Below are positions 55,769-64,000 of a DNA stretch of 64,000 nucleotides, piece after piece (positions within the stretch are counted from its first letter, which is position 1; each line of letters begins with the position of its first letter). The stretch lies in assembly GCA_017307755.1 (NCBI GenBank), contig JAFKGQ010000017.1:1-64000 (forward strand), written 5' to 3'. Under the pieces are notes generated by a model, which searched no databases, had not been told where the DNA came from, and saw only the letters and a program-made list of their open reading frames with translations. This stretch comes from Chitinophagaceae bacterium. GTDB taxonomy: Bacteria > Bacteroidota > Bacteroidia > Chitinophagales > Chitinophagaceae. The position numbers and the translations under genes were made by a program.

Positions 55769-55952
55769 AAACAGGCAATTTGTTTTGATATAAAAATTTG
55801 CCTGTGAAGAAAGTACTTGAAGGAGCCAAATGCAATTTATATTCGGATTGTATAAGAAATATTAGCTCAATTGCCGGAACGGGCAATTCTAAAGACATTA
55901 ATATCAATTCGTTAATATCACATTATCATTTTTTACATATAACATATCCTAA
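55769..55952 (-). promoter_or_regulatory. SusC leader with inverted repeat
   Basis: 184 AT-rich bases. ACAGGCAA (55771-55778) and TTGCCTGT (55798-55805) form an 8-bp inverted repeat around 19 bases, 2 bases upstream of the SusC ATG. It may be an operator or a leader hairpin that hides the start. No convincing -7/-33 pair was found. Confidence 0.35.
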
Positions 55953-56735
55953 CTATAATTTGAGCAATTTATCAATGAGTATATTGACGACTTCCGCCGA
56001 TACAAGGATAATAATGATCCATTCCAGGACGGTGCTGTTACGATATTGCAACAAATCTTTGAATAGCTCCAGGTTCTCTCTAATGATCTCCAAACCTTCC
56101 TTGACATCCCTGAATCGCTCCTGCAGATCAAAAGTTTTTTTAAGACCAACATCGATCTTGTTGAGGTTCTCGTCTTCCCAGGTCTCGGGAGGTGAATCGA
56201 ATATATACAGATTCTCTGCGATACGATTTTTCAGATTAAGGGTTCTTCCAATGTACATCTTAAGGCTTTTCCCTGATATGGCGAGTTTACCCTTTTTTTC
56301 CAGGAGCAATGTCTGCGAATTCGTTTCCTCCAACAACAGGTTAGTCTGGTCTAAAAAGTAATCCAGAGCCACTGACTGGCTGACATTCAGCATGATCAGA
56401 CGCAATGTCTCCGTATCCGCATTTACGATCTCTATTTTGTTATAGCCAAACCGGTTTTCCCGTGCGTTGGCCTCTACCTGAAATTCTTCGCTCAAAGGCT
56501 GATCAAAGGGGTTTTTACAGTACGGCGCGATCTTTTCAAGGAAAACCTTACAGGCTTCCTCATCCGTATTCAGAAAACAAACCACGCCATATTTAAAGAC
56601 ATAGACATAGGATTCAGGGCCTGTCTTATAGAACAGTTCATCTGCATCAAAATGATAGATACCTTCGTTGGATACGGCTTTAAAGGATTTGATGTCGATA
56701 CTGTCTGCTATCTGGTATGACACGACTGGAAGCAT
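55953..56735 (-). CDS. RMD1/DUF155-family membrane protein
   Basis: 260 residues. Similar to RMD1/YagE-type DUF155 proteins: FKYGVVCFLNTDEEACKVFLEKI, LIMLNVSQSVALDYFLDQTN, MYIGRTLNLKNRIAENLYIFDSPPETWEDENLNKID, and a single C-terminal hydrophobic segment (EWIIIILVSAEVVNILI, about 239-255). The family is known from eukaryotic mitochondria and bacteria, function poorly understood. It stands alone on the - strand. Confidence 0.85.
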   Translation of the reverse strand: MLPVVSYQIADSIDIKSFKAVSNEGIYHFDADELFYKTGPESYVYVFKYGVVCFLNTDEEACKVFLEKIAPYCKNPFDQPLSEEFQVEANARENRFGYNKIEIVNADTETLRLIMLNVSQSVALDYFLDQTNLLLEETNSQTLLLEKKGKLAISGKSLKMYIGRTLNLKNRIAENLYIFDSPPETWEDENLNKIDVGLKKTFDLQERFRDVKEGLEIIRENLELFKDLLQYRNSTVLEWIIIILVSAEVVNILIDKLLKL

Positions 56736-56797
56736 GATCGCAAGTTAGCCCATTCCACCGACCTCCACAAACCCATACTGTAGCCATGCCTGTTTTT

Positions 56798-57385
56798 TCA
56801 TTTACGTGGAGCTGTCGTATCAGACAACGGGAATTTCGCTTCCACAGACTTTTGCTCATCAGGACTGAGCTTCTCTTTTTCCATGAGGTCGATGTCCCGG
56901 TTGATCATCACCATTTCTCCTGCCTGGAGGATCTCCGGCTCATTGTCGGTGGATGAATGATAGGATTTGGTCACCCTGAGTTTTCCTTCCAGCAAATCCA
57001 CCTGCTCACCGGGACTGGAGGCAAAAGCATCTACGTGCAGACGGGTGCCCAGCACCTGGATCACGAGGTTTCGGGTATGTATGACAAAAGGCTTTCCGAC
57101 ATTGCTGCGGACGATCAGCATGGCTTCGCCATCCAGCTGAATATCCCTGTTGCTCTTGCCAAACCCCTCTGACGGACGGATTACGGTACGGGGGTCCATC
57201 AACACCCGGGTGCCGTCCGGCAGGGTGAGAGCCTTTAGAGGAGCGGCCTTTTCTTTTATCTTATCCTCAACCAGGGTGTCCTGCTTATACTCCTTCGCCT
57301 CCCGTCCCTTGCATTGCCAGACGCCCGTCAGCAGGAATAAGAATACCAGTTTACCATACATACGGGATGTGAATGAATAAGTCAT
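56798..57385 (-). CDS. FecR-like domain protein without membrane helix
   Basis: 195 residues. The FecR-type jelly-roll is evident: LTLPDGTRVLMDPRTVIRP, RDIQLDGEAMLIVR, KPFVIHTRNLVIQVLGTRLHVDAFA, VDLLEGKLRVTKS, LQAGEMVMINRDI. The N-terminus carries a signal/lipoprotein-like segment (LVFLFLLTGVWQCKG) rather than an anti-sigma helix. An inner start at 57361 (MYGKLVF) is possible. It has no ECF sigma partner nearby, so it is probably a stand-alone periplasmic protein. Confidence 0.75.
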   Translation of the reverse strand: MTYSFTSRMYGKLVFLFLLTGVWQCKGREAKEYKQDTLVEDKIKEKAAPLKALTLPDGTRVLMDPRTVIRPSEGFGKSNRDIQLDGEAMLIVRSNVGKPFVIHTRNLVIQVLGTRLHVDAFASSPGEQVDLLEGKLRVTKSYHSSTDNEPEILQAGEMVMINRDIDLMEKEKLSPDEQKSVEAKFPLSDTTAPRK

Positions 57386-57443
57386 AAGGCCGTGAAACTA
57401 CGGAACTTTCCTCAATCCATCACCTTTGTCGTAACTTCACGCC

Positions 57444-58298
57444 ATGATCCGCGTCGGAGAATATAATACATTGCCTGTAAAAAAAGAGCTGGCCTTCGGC
57501 CTCATCCTGGAAGATGGTAAAGAAGGTATACTATTACCAAAAAGATTCGCCCCCAAAGGAGCCAAACCAGGCGACAAACTAAAGGTATTCCTCTACCATG
57601 ACAGCGAGGATAGATTGATCGCCACCACACAACACCCCAAGGGCATCCTGGGCGATATCGTTCTGTTGCAAGTCGTCAGCGTTACCCTCCAGGGGGCCTT
57701 TCTGGACTGGGGCCTGATGAAAGACCTCTTTGTTCCCAAATCAAGACAACTCAGCGGCATGCGCAAGGGCGGCGACTACCTGGTAAAGATCTACCTGGAT
57801 GAACAGACGGGACGGCTGGCAGCCTCGGAAAAAATAGATTCCTACCTCAGCAACGAAAACCTGACAGTACAGGAAAAAGACATCGTCGACCTCACCGTCC
57901 TGCGCCGCACCGATATTGGATATGTGGTCATCATCAATAACAGACATACCGGCGTCCTTCACTTCAATGAGATATTCCGGGAGATCCGGGTGGGTGATAA
58001 GTTCAAAGGCTTTATAAAAAATATCCTTCCCGCTGAAAAGTCCCCCTCCGGTGAAACGCAGATCGACGTGGTTGCGGGCCGGCCGGGTTATGAGCGGGTG
58101 GAAGATGCTGCCGAAAAGATCCTCCGTCTGCTAAAAGAACACAAGGGTCGTTTACCTTATCATGACAAATCCGATCCGGAAGAGATCTACTCATTCTTTG
58201 GTATGAGTAAAAAAACATTTAAAATGACCACCGGACGCCTGTATAAAGAGAGAAAAATAAAATTGATGGACGAAGGGATTGAGCTGGTCGATGGCTGA
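57444..58298 (+). CDS. cvfB: CvfB-family S1-like RNA-binding protein
   Basis: 284 residues matching CvfB/YitL: an N-terminal S1-like domain (LAFGLILEDGKEGILLPKRF, GDKLKVFLYHDSEDRLIAT), two further S1-like units (VSVTLQGAFLDWGLMKDLFVPKSRQ; GYVVIINNRHTGVLHFNEIFREI) and a C-terminal winged helix (DPEEIYSFFGMSKKTFKMTTGRLYKERKI, then a short acidic end). CvfB proteins bind RNA and affect translation or virulence in Gram-positives. Diverges from the FecR-like gene with 58 bases between. Confidence 0.88.
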   Translation: MIRVGEYNTLPVKKELAFGLILEDGKEGILLPKRFAPKGAKPGDKLKVFLYHDSEDRLIATTQHPKGILGDIVLLQVVSVTLQGAFLDWGLMKDLFVPKSRQLSGMRKGGDYLVKIYLDEQTGRLAASEKIDSYLSNENLTVQEKDIVDLTVLRRTDIGYVVIINNRHTGVLHFNEIFREIRVGDKFKGFIKNILPAEKSPSGETQIDVVAGRPGYERVEDAAEKILRLLKEHKGRLPYHDKSDPEEIYSFFGMSKKTFKMTTGRLYKERKIKLMDEGIELVDG

Positions 58299-58310
58299 CC
58301 GGCAGAAAGG

Positions 58311-58619
58311 TCAATCGATAACCAAACGCACTTTTCTACCCAGCCCCAATTCGAATATCCGGTATAGCGTCGAAAGCTGGATATCACAATTGCCATTCTC
58401 AATCCTGGATATATAGCTCTTCTTGGTGCCCACTTTCTCGGCAAGCTGTTCCTGCGTAAGTTTGGCCTCCTTACGAGCCTCCCTGAGCATTTCGCTGATG
58501 ATAAAATACTGCGCCTTTTCCTCAAACTTGTCTCTGGCCTTTGTACCGCTTTTACCGTACTTAACATCCAATAGCTCATCAAAGCTCCTGGTATTCTTTA
58601 CTTGTTCATGCTTGGACAT
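58311..58619 (-). CDS. HigA-type HTH antitoxin
   Basis: 102 residues from the ATG at 58619. The C-terminal Cro/C1-type HTH (EARKEAKLTQEQLAEKVGTKKSYISRIENG, then LSTLYRIFELGLGRKVRL) follows a helical N-terminus (FDELLDVKYGKSGTKARDKFEEKAQ). An open frame continues upstream through eight GMEES repeats to 58877, overlapping the toxin end; the real start is uncertain, see the repeat entry. As usual for HigBA, the toxin gene comes first and the antitoxin follows, and the HTH protein binds the toxin and the operon's operator. Confidence 0.8.
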   Translation of the reverse strand: MSKHEQVKNTRSFDELLDVKYGKSGTKARDKFEEKAQYFIISEMLREARKEAKLTQEQLAEKVGTKKSYISRIENGNCDIQLSTLYRIFELGLGRKVRLVID

Positions 58620-58650
58620 AATTCTTTTTTTAATAGTTTCATCCTCCCCG

Positions 58651-58770
58651 CTTTCCTCCATTCCGCTTTCCTCCATTCCGCTTTCCTCCATTCCGCTTTC
58701 CTCCATTCCGCTTTCCTCCATTCCGCTTTCCTCCATTCCGCTTTCCTCCATTCCACTTTCCTCCATTCCA
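58651..58770 (-). repeat. Eight tandem 15-bp repeats, each with SD-like GGAGGAAA and in-frame ATG
   Basis: On the - strand the unit is ATG GAG GAA AGC GGA, translating as MEESG. Eight units occur from 58770 to 58651, the outermost two differing by one base. Every unit has GGAGGAAA about 6-8 bases before the next ATG, in frame with the HigA-type antitoxin. The 15-base period keeps the frame whatever the copy number, so slippage would change start-site number or N-terminal length without frameshift. Confidence 0.85.
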
Positions 58771-58821
58771 CTTTCATTCCCTCTACTTACATCCCTCCTA
58801 CTTTCATTCTCCCCCCCTGCA

Positions 58822-59187
58822 CTACCTGCCTTTCCCCCCGGCAAATTTGTTTTTTTCTTTTTCACTAAAATATTCATTCATTAATTTTTCTGCCAGGCTG
58901 AGCTCCTGTTTGGGTGTCTTCTGTGTCTTCTTCTGAAAAGCATTAAAAAGCACTATCAGATTTCCACAGTCAAAACAACAAAAGATCCTAAAGATATTGC
59001 TCCCACACTCCACCCTGATCTCATACAAACCATCCGTCCCCGTCAAATGCTTCAAAAATCTTTCAGGCACCATCTTCACCGTCTGGATCAGCTTAAAGAC
59101 AAATTCGATCTTCTGCTGCACCTTCACCGTCTGCTGAACATAAAAATCCACAAAATGCGTCCCATAAAACCTGATCTCCCTTTCCAT
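58822..59187 (-). CDS. HigB/RelE-type toxin (Gp49-like)
   Basis: About 121 residues from ATG at 59187 (an alternative TTG at 59220 is weaker). EREIRFYGTHFVDFYVQQT, VQQKIEFVFKLIQTV, ERFLKHLTGTDGLYEIRVECGSNIFRIFCCFDCGNLIVLFNAFQKKTQKTP is the Gp49/HigB pattern of ribosome-dependent mRNA interferases, with the KKTQKTP end that carries basic catalytic residues. It precedes the HTH antitoxin, and two CTTTAAAG palindromes lie just upstream. Confidence 0.85.
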   Translation of the reverse strand: MEREIRFYGTHFVDFYVQQTVKVQQKIEFVFKLIQTVKMVPERFLKHLTGTDGLYEIRVECGSNIFRIFCCFDCGNLIVLFNAFQKKTQKTPKQELSLAEKLMNEYFSEKEKNKFAGGKGR

Positions 59188-59296
59188 AACAAAGTTAACT
59201 TTAAAGTGAACAACTTCCAAATCATCCTTTAAAGTTCCTTAAAATAAAAACAAAGGAAAAATGAACTTCTGACACTCAAAGAACTGATTATCAACC
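59188..59296 (-). promoter_or_regulatory. Candidate operator of the HigBA pair
   Basis: ACTTTAAAGT (59198-59207) is a perfect palindrome, and CTTTAAAG recurs at 59224-59231, centres 25 bases apart. Both lie upstream of the toxin ATG at 59187. Placement and repetition fit autoregulatory binding by the HTH antitoxin. Confidence 0.5.
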
Positions 59297-62212
59297 TCAA
59301 CTAAACAAATACGCCACATCCTCCTGCGTCAGCTGCTTCACAAACCCTCCCTCGTCTCCTACCAGGTCCGCCGTCAGCTGCCGCTTCCTCTCCTGCAATT
59401 GTAGTATCTTCTCCTCCACAGTATCCTTACAGATCATCCGGTAGGCAAAGACCTTCTTCACCTGTCCGATACGATGGCTTCTGTCGATGGCCTGCTGCTC
59501 AGCCGCAGGGTTCCACCAGGGATCCACCAGGTAGACATAATCCGCCGCCGTCAGGGTTAACCCCACTCCGCCGGCCTTTAGACTGATAAGGAATACACGC
59601 GTATCCTCCTCTTCCTGGAATTGTTGTACGGATCGCTTCCTTTCCTCAGCCGAAATACTTCCATCCAGGTACAGGTAAGGGATACCCCGTTCGGCCAAAG
59701 CGCCCCGTATCAGTTCCAGCATGGAAGTGAACTGAGAGAAGACCAGGGCCTTGTGGTGACCCGTATTCTCCTCTATCTCCCTTATCAGCTCATCCAGCTT
59801 GGCGCTGGCATTGGGATAGGGCTCCTGCTCACGCAGGATCGCGGGACTGTCACATATCTGGCGCAGCTTGGTAAGACCTTCGAGGATATAGAAACTGCTG
59901 CGCCCCATGCCATCTTCGGCTATATGTTCCAGTATGCTCTCGCGATAGTGTTCTTTAAAACTGTCATAGATCTTCCGCTGCTCAACCCCCATCTCGCACC
60001 AGAGTATCATCTCCGTCTTGTCGGGAAGATCGCCCGCCACCTGCTCCTTGGTCCTTCTAAGGATAAAGGGATACACCAGCTTACGTAGCCTGGCAGCCGC
60101 CTCTTTATCCCCATTCTTGTCAACTGGTGTGGCAAACTCCATCCTGAAGAAATCCTGGCTTCCCAACATGCCGGGGTTCAGGAAGTCCATTTGCGCATAC
60201 AGGTCGAATGTATTGTTCTGTACAGGTGTTCCGCTAAGAGCCAGCCGGTTACGGGAGATCAGCTGCTGTACGGCCTTACGTACCTGCGAAGCCGGGTTCT
60301 TGATAGCCTGGCTCTCATCCAATATGATATACCCGAACTCCCGGGAAGTAAAATGCTGGATATCGTTACGCACCATTCCATAACTGGTGATAATGATATG
60401 CGCACGGCTGAAGGTATCTTCATCAAGTACCCTGTCAGCTCCATAATGAATATGCCAGTCGAGCCCCGGCGCGAATTTCTTTAATTCCCCTTCCCAGTTA
60501 TACAACAGCGAAGTAGGACAGACGACAAGGTGCGTCTCATCCGGGTATTGGTTTACTAAATACTGCAGGAAAGTGATCGTCTGTAAGGTCTTGCCGAGTC
60601 CCATATCATCCGCCAGACAGCCCCCCCAGCCCATTTCGTCCAAAAGGCACATCCACTGAAAACCCGCCTGTTGATAATCCCTGAGACGGGCTTGTATACC
60701 CGCCGGCACCGCACGCTCCTTCACCTCCCCAATACCCAGGAGCCGCTGCTTCTTCAGCTCCAGTTCCTGACGCAAGCCATCTTCCACAGTCCCCCCGGAC
60801 AAATTTTCCTCCACCAACCCCCAATGCGCCTTCGCCAATTTCAAAACACCCTCCTTCACCTGCCCCATCTTCAGCAGGAGGCTATACTGCTCAATCCATT
60901 CTTTCGGCAGCATACCGAGACTGCCATCCGCCAGCAGGATAAAATCCTGCCGCCCTAGTATCGCCTTTCTTAGCTCATGCAGCGGTACCACCTGATCCCC
61001 ATAGCTCACCCGGATAGTGAGATCAAACCAATCGATGCTTTTGCCGGCTGTCAACTCTAGCTTTGGAACATTTGTATTGTATTTGAATTTCCGGAGCTTG
61101 TTCATGCCAAGTACCGGGATGTCCAACTGCTGCATCTTTTGATAGAATCGGAGGAACCAGCTTTTTTCCAACGCTTCCTTAAAGTTGAGATAAAAATATC
61201 CATTGCTCTGTCCTGAGAACTTCGAATGTAGATCCCGTATGGCTTCCGTCAACACGGCTTCTTCCTCACGCCGCCGGACGACCACAAATACTTTATCATC
61301 CTCCTCGATCCTCTCCTCTTCTGTATATTCTCCCTCCACCTCCTGATCCGAATAGACCCACTTCGGCTTGATAAGCAAAAAATTCTCATTCAGCTCGCTT
61401 ACATATACCCTGCCCTGGGCAGGCATATCCACCACTTCCGTCCGGATGACAGCCTCCATGTCCACCGGGTACTTCTCGGCCAGTGGCCTGACTATTGTTT
61501 CTAAATAACGCGGCTGCCCCAATTCAGGCACCCTTTGCCACTCTTCCTTATATTTCTTTAACACCTCCTCATCTTCTTTCTTCAAAAGAAAGAACTCATT
61601 GCCGCTTTTCAGAAAAAAAGGCACCTGCTGAAAATCCTCCAGCGGAAAAGAGTTATGGTTGATCGTGATGGAGCAACGCATCCCGACACGCCCGCCCTCC
61701 TTCTCTACCTTGAACTGCAAAGAAGGAACAAAAGGGCTAATGGCCGCAGGTCGCACGCTATGACTGGCAAAAGCTACCCCCTCGGGTAGGTAAAACAGCC
61801 GCTCGATGGCAGGCGCCAGGGGCTTCAGCTCCTGCAAAATACCACTGACATATGTATGCAAAAAAGGAAAATGCCGGTCGTCCAGGTGCTCAAAAGGCTT
61901 CTCAGCATCCTTCAGCCAGGCAAAGCCATTCCGTACAAGATGCTCCACCAAGGCATCATCCCTCAGTTTTTTGATCACCACGGCCACCGCCGGGGGTAGA
62001 CCGTTTAAATAAGATATAAAATTAGTGCCCGCTAAAGATATACGTTGAAAAGTCCTGCCTTCCTTCTTTTCCATCACCATCAATAGTTCGATCGCCACGC
62101 CGCCTTTCTTGCCATTATTGAGGTTCAACAGCACCCCTGTTGAAAAGGTATTTTTTCCTGTTGCCGCGGGACCCGCACTAACAATGATAGTCTTCTTGGG
62201 AGTATTACTCAT
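59297..62212 (-). CDS. SNF2-family DEAD/DEAH-box helicase
   Basis: 971 residues. The C-terminal half is a SWI2/SNF2 ATPase: CLADDMGLGKTLQTITFL (Walker A, about 528-545), LVVCPTSLLYNW, YIILDESQAIKNP (DESQ box, about 628), LALSGTPVQNNTFDLYAQMDFL, and in lobe 2 KALVFSQFTSMLELI, VFLISLKAGGVGLTLTAADYVYLVDPWWNP, and AAEQQAIDRSHRIGQ. The N-terminal about 480 residues are the long bacterial SNF2-associated part without a clear SWIM domain. It remodels or translocates on nucleic acid; the partner is unknown. Confidence 0.93.
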   Translation of the reverse strand: MSNTPKKTIIVSAGPAATGKNTFSTGVLLNLNNGKKGGVAIELLMVMEKKEGRTFQRISLAGTNFISYLNGLPPAVAVVIKKLRDDALVEHLVRNGFAWLKDAEKPFEHLDDRHFPFLHTYVSGILQELKPLAPAIERLFYLPEGVAFASHSVRPAAISPFVPSLQFKVEKEGGRVGMRCSITINHNSFPLEDFQQVPFFLKSGNEFFLLKKEDEEVLKKYKEEWQRVPELGQPRYLETIVRPLAEKYPVDMEAVIRTEVVDMPAQGRVYVSELNENFLLIKPKWVYSDQEVEGEYTEEERIEEDDKVFVVVRRREEEAVLTEAIRDLHSKFSGQSNGYFYLNFKEALEKSWFLRFYQKMQQLDIPVLGMNKLRKFKYNTNVPKLELTAGKSIDWFDLTIRVSYGDQVVPLHELRKAILGRQDFILLADGSLGMLPKEWIEQYSLLLKMGQVKEGVLKLAKAHWGLVEENLSGGTVEDGLRQELELKKQRLLGIGEVKERAVPAGIQARLRDYQQAGFQWMCLLDEMGWGGCLADDMGLGKTLQTITFLQYLVNQYPDETHLVVCPTSLLYNWEGELKKFAPGLDWHIHYGADRVLDEDTFSRAHIIITSYGMVRNDIQHFTSREFGYIILDESQAIKNPASQVRKAVQQLISRNRLALSGTPVQNNTFDLYAQMDFLNPGMLGSQDFFRMEFATPVDKNGDKEAAARLRKLVYPFILRRTKEQVAGDLPDKTEMILWCEMGVEQRKIYDSFKEHYRESILEHIAEDGMGRSSFYILEGLTKLRQICDSPAILREQEPYPNASAKLDELIREIEENTGHHKALVFSQFTSMLELIRGALAERGIPYLYLDGSISAEERKRSVQQFQEEEDTRVFLISLKAGGVGLTLTAADYVYLVDPWWNPAAEQQAIDRSHRIGQVKKVFAYRMICKDTVEEKILQLQERKRQLTADLVGDEGGFVKQLTQEDVAYLFS

Positions 62213-62266
62213 ATCAATTGGGGCGCAAATTAATGTTAATTATGGTTCGTTACCCCGTTTAATCGC

Positions 62267-62274
62267 TAACTTTG
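62267..62274 (+). promoter_or_regulatory. Candidate -7 element (TAACTTTG)
   Basis: An exact TAnnTTTG 5 bases before an ATG at 62279. No clear TTTG at the -33 distance. It could drive the 27-codon ORF or the downstream M13 gene. Confidence 0.35.
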
Positions 62275-62278
62275 CCGG

Positions 62279-62362
62279 ATGGCGACCGTAAAAACCATCG
62301 GAGGAGTCCTGCTCCGGATAATAAAGGCGATCTTTATTCGTAAAAAAGATTGCTGCAAATAG
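62279..62362 (+). CDS. Putative 27-residue peptide
   Basis: MATVKTIGGVLLRII then KAIFIRKKDCCK: a short hydrophobic/basic amphipathic peptide with a Cys-Cys end. It starts 5 bases after an exact TAnnTTTG, as a near-leaderless gene would. It overlaps no other gene and is below usual annotation thresholds. Its size and base pattern also allow chance. Confidence 0.3.
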   Translation: MATVKTIGGVLLRIIKAIFIRKKDCCK

Positions 62363-62491
62363 ATTCGGAAATTTTACCCAACTACCCGGAAGGGTCATCT
62401 CCCTGTTATATGTTAATTTAGCCCGCTGATCAAGATTCAAATCTCCTGTCTTGTTCGATATATAATTTTTGTGCATAAATCATTCAAAACA

Positions 62492-64000
62492 ATGATCAGA
62501 AACTACTGTTTACTGATGACCACCCTCCTGTTAATGACAGCTTGCGGATCTGTCGATCAGAAAGCGTCTGCGCCTGATTTTCTTACGCAAAATCTGGACA
62601 CTACGGTCAGCCCCGCCACGGACTTCTTCTCCTATGCCAATGGAGGATGGATCAAGGCTACTCCTATTCCACCCGAAGAAAGCGCATGGGGCATCGGGCA
62701 GCTGGTACAGCAAGATATTTACGTGCGGCTTCGCAAGATCAGCGAAGACGCGGCCGCTGTAAAAGCCCCCCGGGGCAGCGTGACCCAACAGATAGGCGAC
62801 CTTTGGTACAGTGGTATGGATTCAACAGACATCGACAGACAAGGATTGCAACCCTTGCAAAAGGACCTGCAGGATATAGAAGCCGTCCGTACCACCACCG
62901 ACCTGCTCCATATAGCGGCAGCCTTTCATAAAAAAGGTGCCGAAGTCCTCTTCTCAGAAGGTATAGGACAAGACGATAAGAACAGCGATGAGATGGCCTT
63001 ACAACTGGAACAGGGAGGACTGGGTATGCCCAATAGGGATTATTATTTCAACACAGCTGAAAAACCTACCCAGGTACGCAATGCCTACAAATACTATCTT
63101 TCCCGGGTCTTTCAACAATTGGGCAGCGATAGCGATGACGCCCAAAAAAGAGCAGAGGCCGTCTTCGGGTTGGAAACCCGGCTGGCTAAAGCATCCCGTA
63201 AGTTGGAAGACCTGCGTGACCCTATAAAGAATTACAATAAGATCACCCGGGTATATCTGCAAAAACTTTCTCCCGCCATTGACTGGAACGAGTGGCTAAA
63301 AAACACCGGCGTCGGGCCTGTCGACTCTCTTATCATTCGTCAGCCTGAATTTTATACCGCCCTGGATAAAGAGTTGACAAAGACGCCCATCACAGACTGG
63401 AAAAGCTATCTCCGGGCCCATCTCGTCATGGCTTCAGCGCCTTTCCTGGACCAAAAGACATTTGCCGACTATTTCGAATACCGTAAGACCCTTACGGGCG
63501 CCAGCACTCCCAGGCCTCGCTGGAAAAGAGTACTGGACGCAGAAGAGAACGCCATGGGCGAAGCCCTTGGCCAGCTGTTTGTAAAAGAATACTTTTCAGA
63601 AAAAGCCAAACGACGGTACAGCGACCTGGTGGAGGCCATTCGCTGCGCCTACAAACAAAGGATCGAAAAGCTCAGCTGGATGAGCGACAGCACCAAACAA
63701 AAAGCCCTGAATAAATTGTCCCATATCACAAAAAAGGTAGGCTATCCCGATAAATGGAAGGACTTCAGCAGTTTGAATATAGATAGAGGCCCCTTTGTAC
63801 TCAATATGCAAAGAGCCTCCGAATGGTGGCACGATTATATGATACACAAGCTGGGTAAGCCCGTCGACAGGACGGAATGGGACATGTCGCCTCAGACTTA
63901 CAACGCTTATTACAATTCCAGCAACAACGAGATCGTCCTGCCGGCAGGCATATTCATCGTACCCGGCAGGAGTGATTCAACGCTCGACGATGCTTTCGTC
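62492..64000 (+). CDS. M13-family metallopeptidase, truncated by window end
   Basis: 503 residues visible. Signal/lipoprotein start (LLMTTLLLMTACGSVD, Cys at 18). Neprilysin/PepO-like features: DFFSYANGGWIKATPIPPEESAWG, GLGMPNRDYYF, LSWMSDSTKQKALNKLSHITKKVGYPDKW, and NAYYNSSNNEIVLPAGIF. The catalytic HExxH and downstream Glu lie beyond the window. Cell-envelope zinc endopeptidase by family. Confidence 0.9.
   Translation, partial: MIRNYCLLMTTLLLMTACGSVDQKASAPDFLTQNLDTTVSPATDFFSYANGGWIKATPIPPEESAWGIGQLVQQDIYVRLRKISEDAAAVKAPRGSVTQQIGDLWYSGMDSTDIDRQGLQPLQKDLQDIEAVRTTTDLLHIAAAFHKKGAEVLFSEGIGQDDKNSDEMALQLEQGGLGMPNRDYYFNTAEKPTQVRNAYKYYLSRVFQQLGSDSDDAQKRAEAVFGLETRLAKASRKLEDLRDPIKNYNKITRVYLQKLSPAIDWNEWLKNTGVGPVDSLIIRQPEFYTALDKELTKTPITDWKSYLRAHLVMASAPFLDQKTFADYFEYRKTLTGASTPRPRWKRVLDAEENAMGEALGQLFVKEYFSEKAKRRYSDLVEAIRCAYKQRIEKLSWMSDSTKQKALNKLSHITKKVGYPDKWKDFSSLNIDRGPFVLNMQRASEWWHDYMIHKLGKPVDRTEWDMSPQTYNAYYNSSNNEIVLPAGIFIVPGRSDSTLDDAFV

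Noticed and set aside
58651..58770. Possible CRISPR array
   Set aside because: Units are directly adjacent with no unique spacers, and the repeat is only 15 bases and translates in frame.
58423..58884. A + strand ORF with AFLHS/SSIPL repeats
   Set aside because: It is the reverse of the 15-base repeat of the antitoxin locus; no gene-like composition or start signal.
1..64000. tRNA or rRNA genes
   Set aside because: No cloverleaf with CCA-adjacent T-loop or conserved rRNA segment was noticed; a tRNAscan run would confirm.

Overview
The window looks like a chromosome segment of a Bacteroidota bacterium, most likely a Chitinophaga-type member of the Chitinophagaceae. The supports are a SusC/SusD pair with a GH97 enzyme, an Rhs protein with a DUF6443-type N-terminus, a DUF6377-type TPR regulator, an UpxY-type NusG paralog, and start regions carrying TAnnTTTG-like -7 elements. 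The assignment comes from gene content only; there is no rRNA in the window.

Layout. 1-7.4 kb (+ strand): the end of an unknown gene, then a secreted Rhs protein whose C-terminal tip carries a cytidine-deaminase-like CxE...CxxC signature, its probable immunity gene, and a graveyard of displaced Rhs tips: two fragments of the Rhs core motif YYPFGL, each followed by AT-rich orphan toxin or immunity-like genes. 7.4-7.7 kb: the 3' remnant of a group II intron (RT C-terminus plus RNA domains) on the - strand. 7.7-9.4 kb: an SDR oxidoreductase and an AraC regulator. 9.6-44.3 kb (- strand): one long co-directional operon, with many ATGA or TAATG junctions, encoding an extracellular contractile injection system (eCIS, Afp/PVC/AlgoCIS-like). 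44.6-48.2 kb: a class II aaRS-like orphan, a DUF6377 regulator and a structured intergenic region with a small ORF. 48.3-55.8 kb: a SusC-SusD-GH97 glycan utilisation locus. 55.9-62.2 kb: an RMD1/DUF155 protein, a FecR-like protein, a CvfB-like RNA-binding protein, a HigBA-type toxin-antitoxin pair with a remarkable 15-bp repeat, and a SNF2-family helicase. 62.5 kb to the end: a truncated M13 metallopeptidase.

The eCIS operon reads, in transcription order: UpxY/NusG antiterminator; sheath; tube; T4 gp26-like baseplate chaperone; a disordered protein; DUF4255 terminator/cap protein; AAA+ ATPase; a small protein; three DUF4157 (HELAH) proteins interspersed with small unknown genes; CIS tube-cap/LysM-type protein; LysM protein; gpD; gpV spike; PAAR-like tip; gp25; two baseplate J proteins; a gpI-like protein with a beta-helix-like tail; a DUF6519 protein; a coiled-coil protein; two glycosyltransferase-methyltransferase fusions; and an Lgt-like membrane protein. 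No capsid, terminase, portal or integrase is present, so this is not a prophage. The least ordinary parts are the antiterminator at the head of the operon, the glycosylation/methylation/Lgt-like genes at its end, the trio of DUF4157 proteins with shared fronts and unrelated tails, and the lack of an obvious tape-measure gene.
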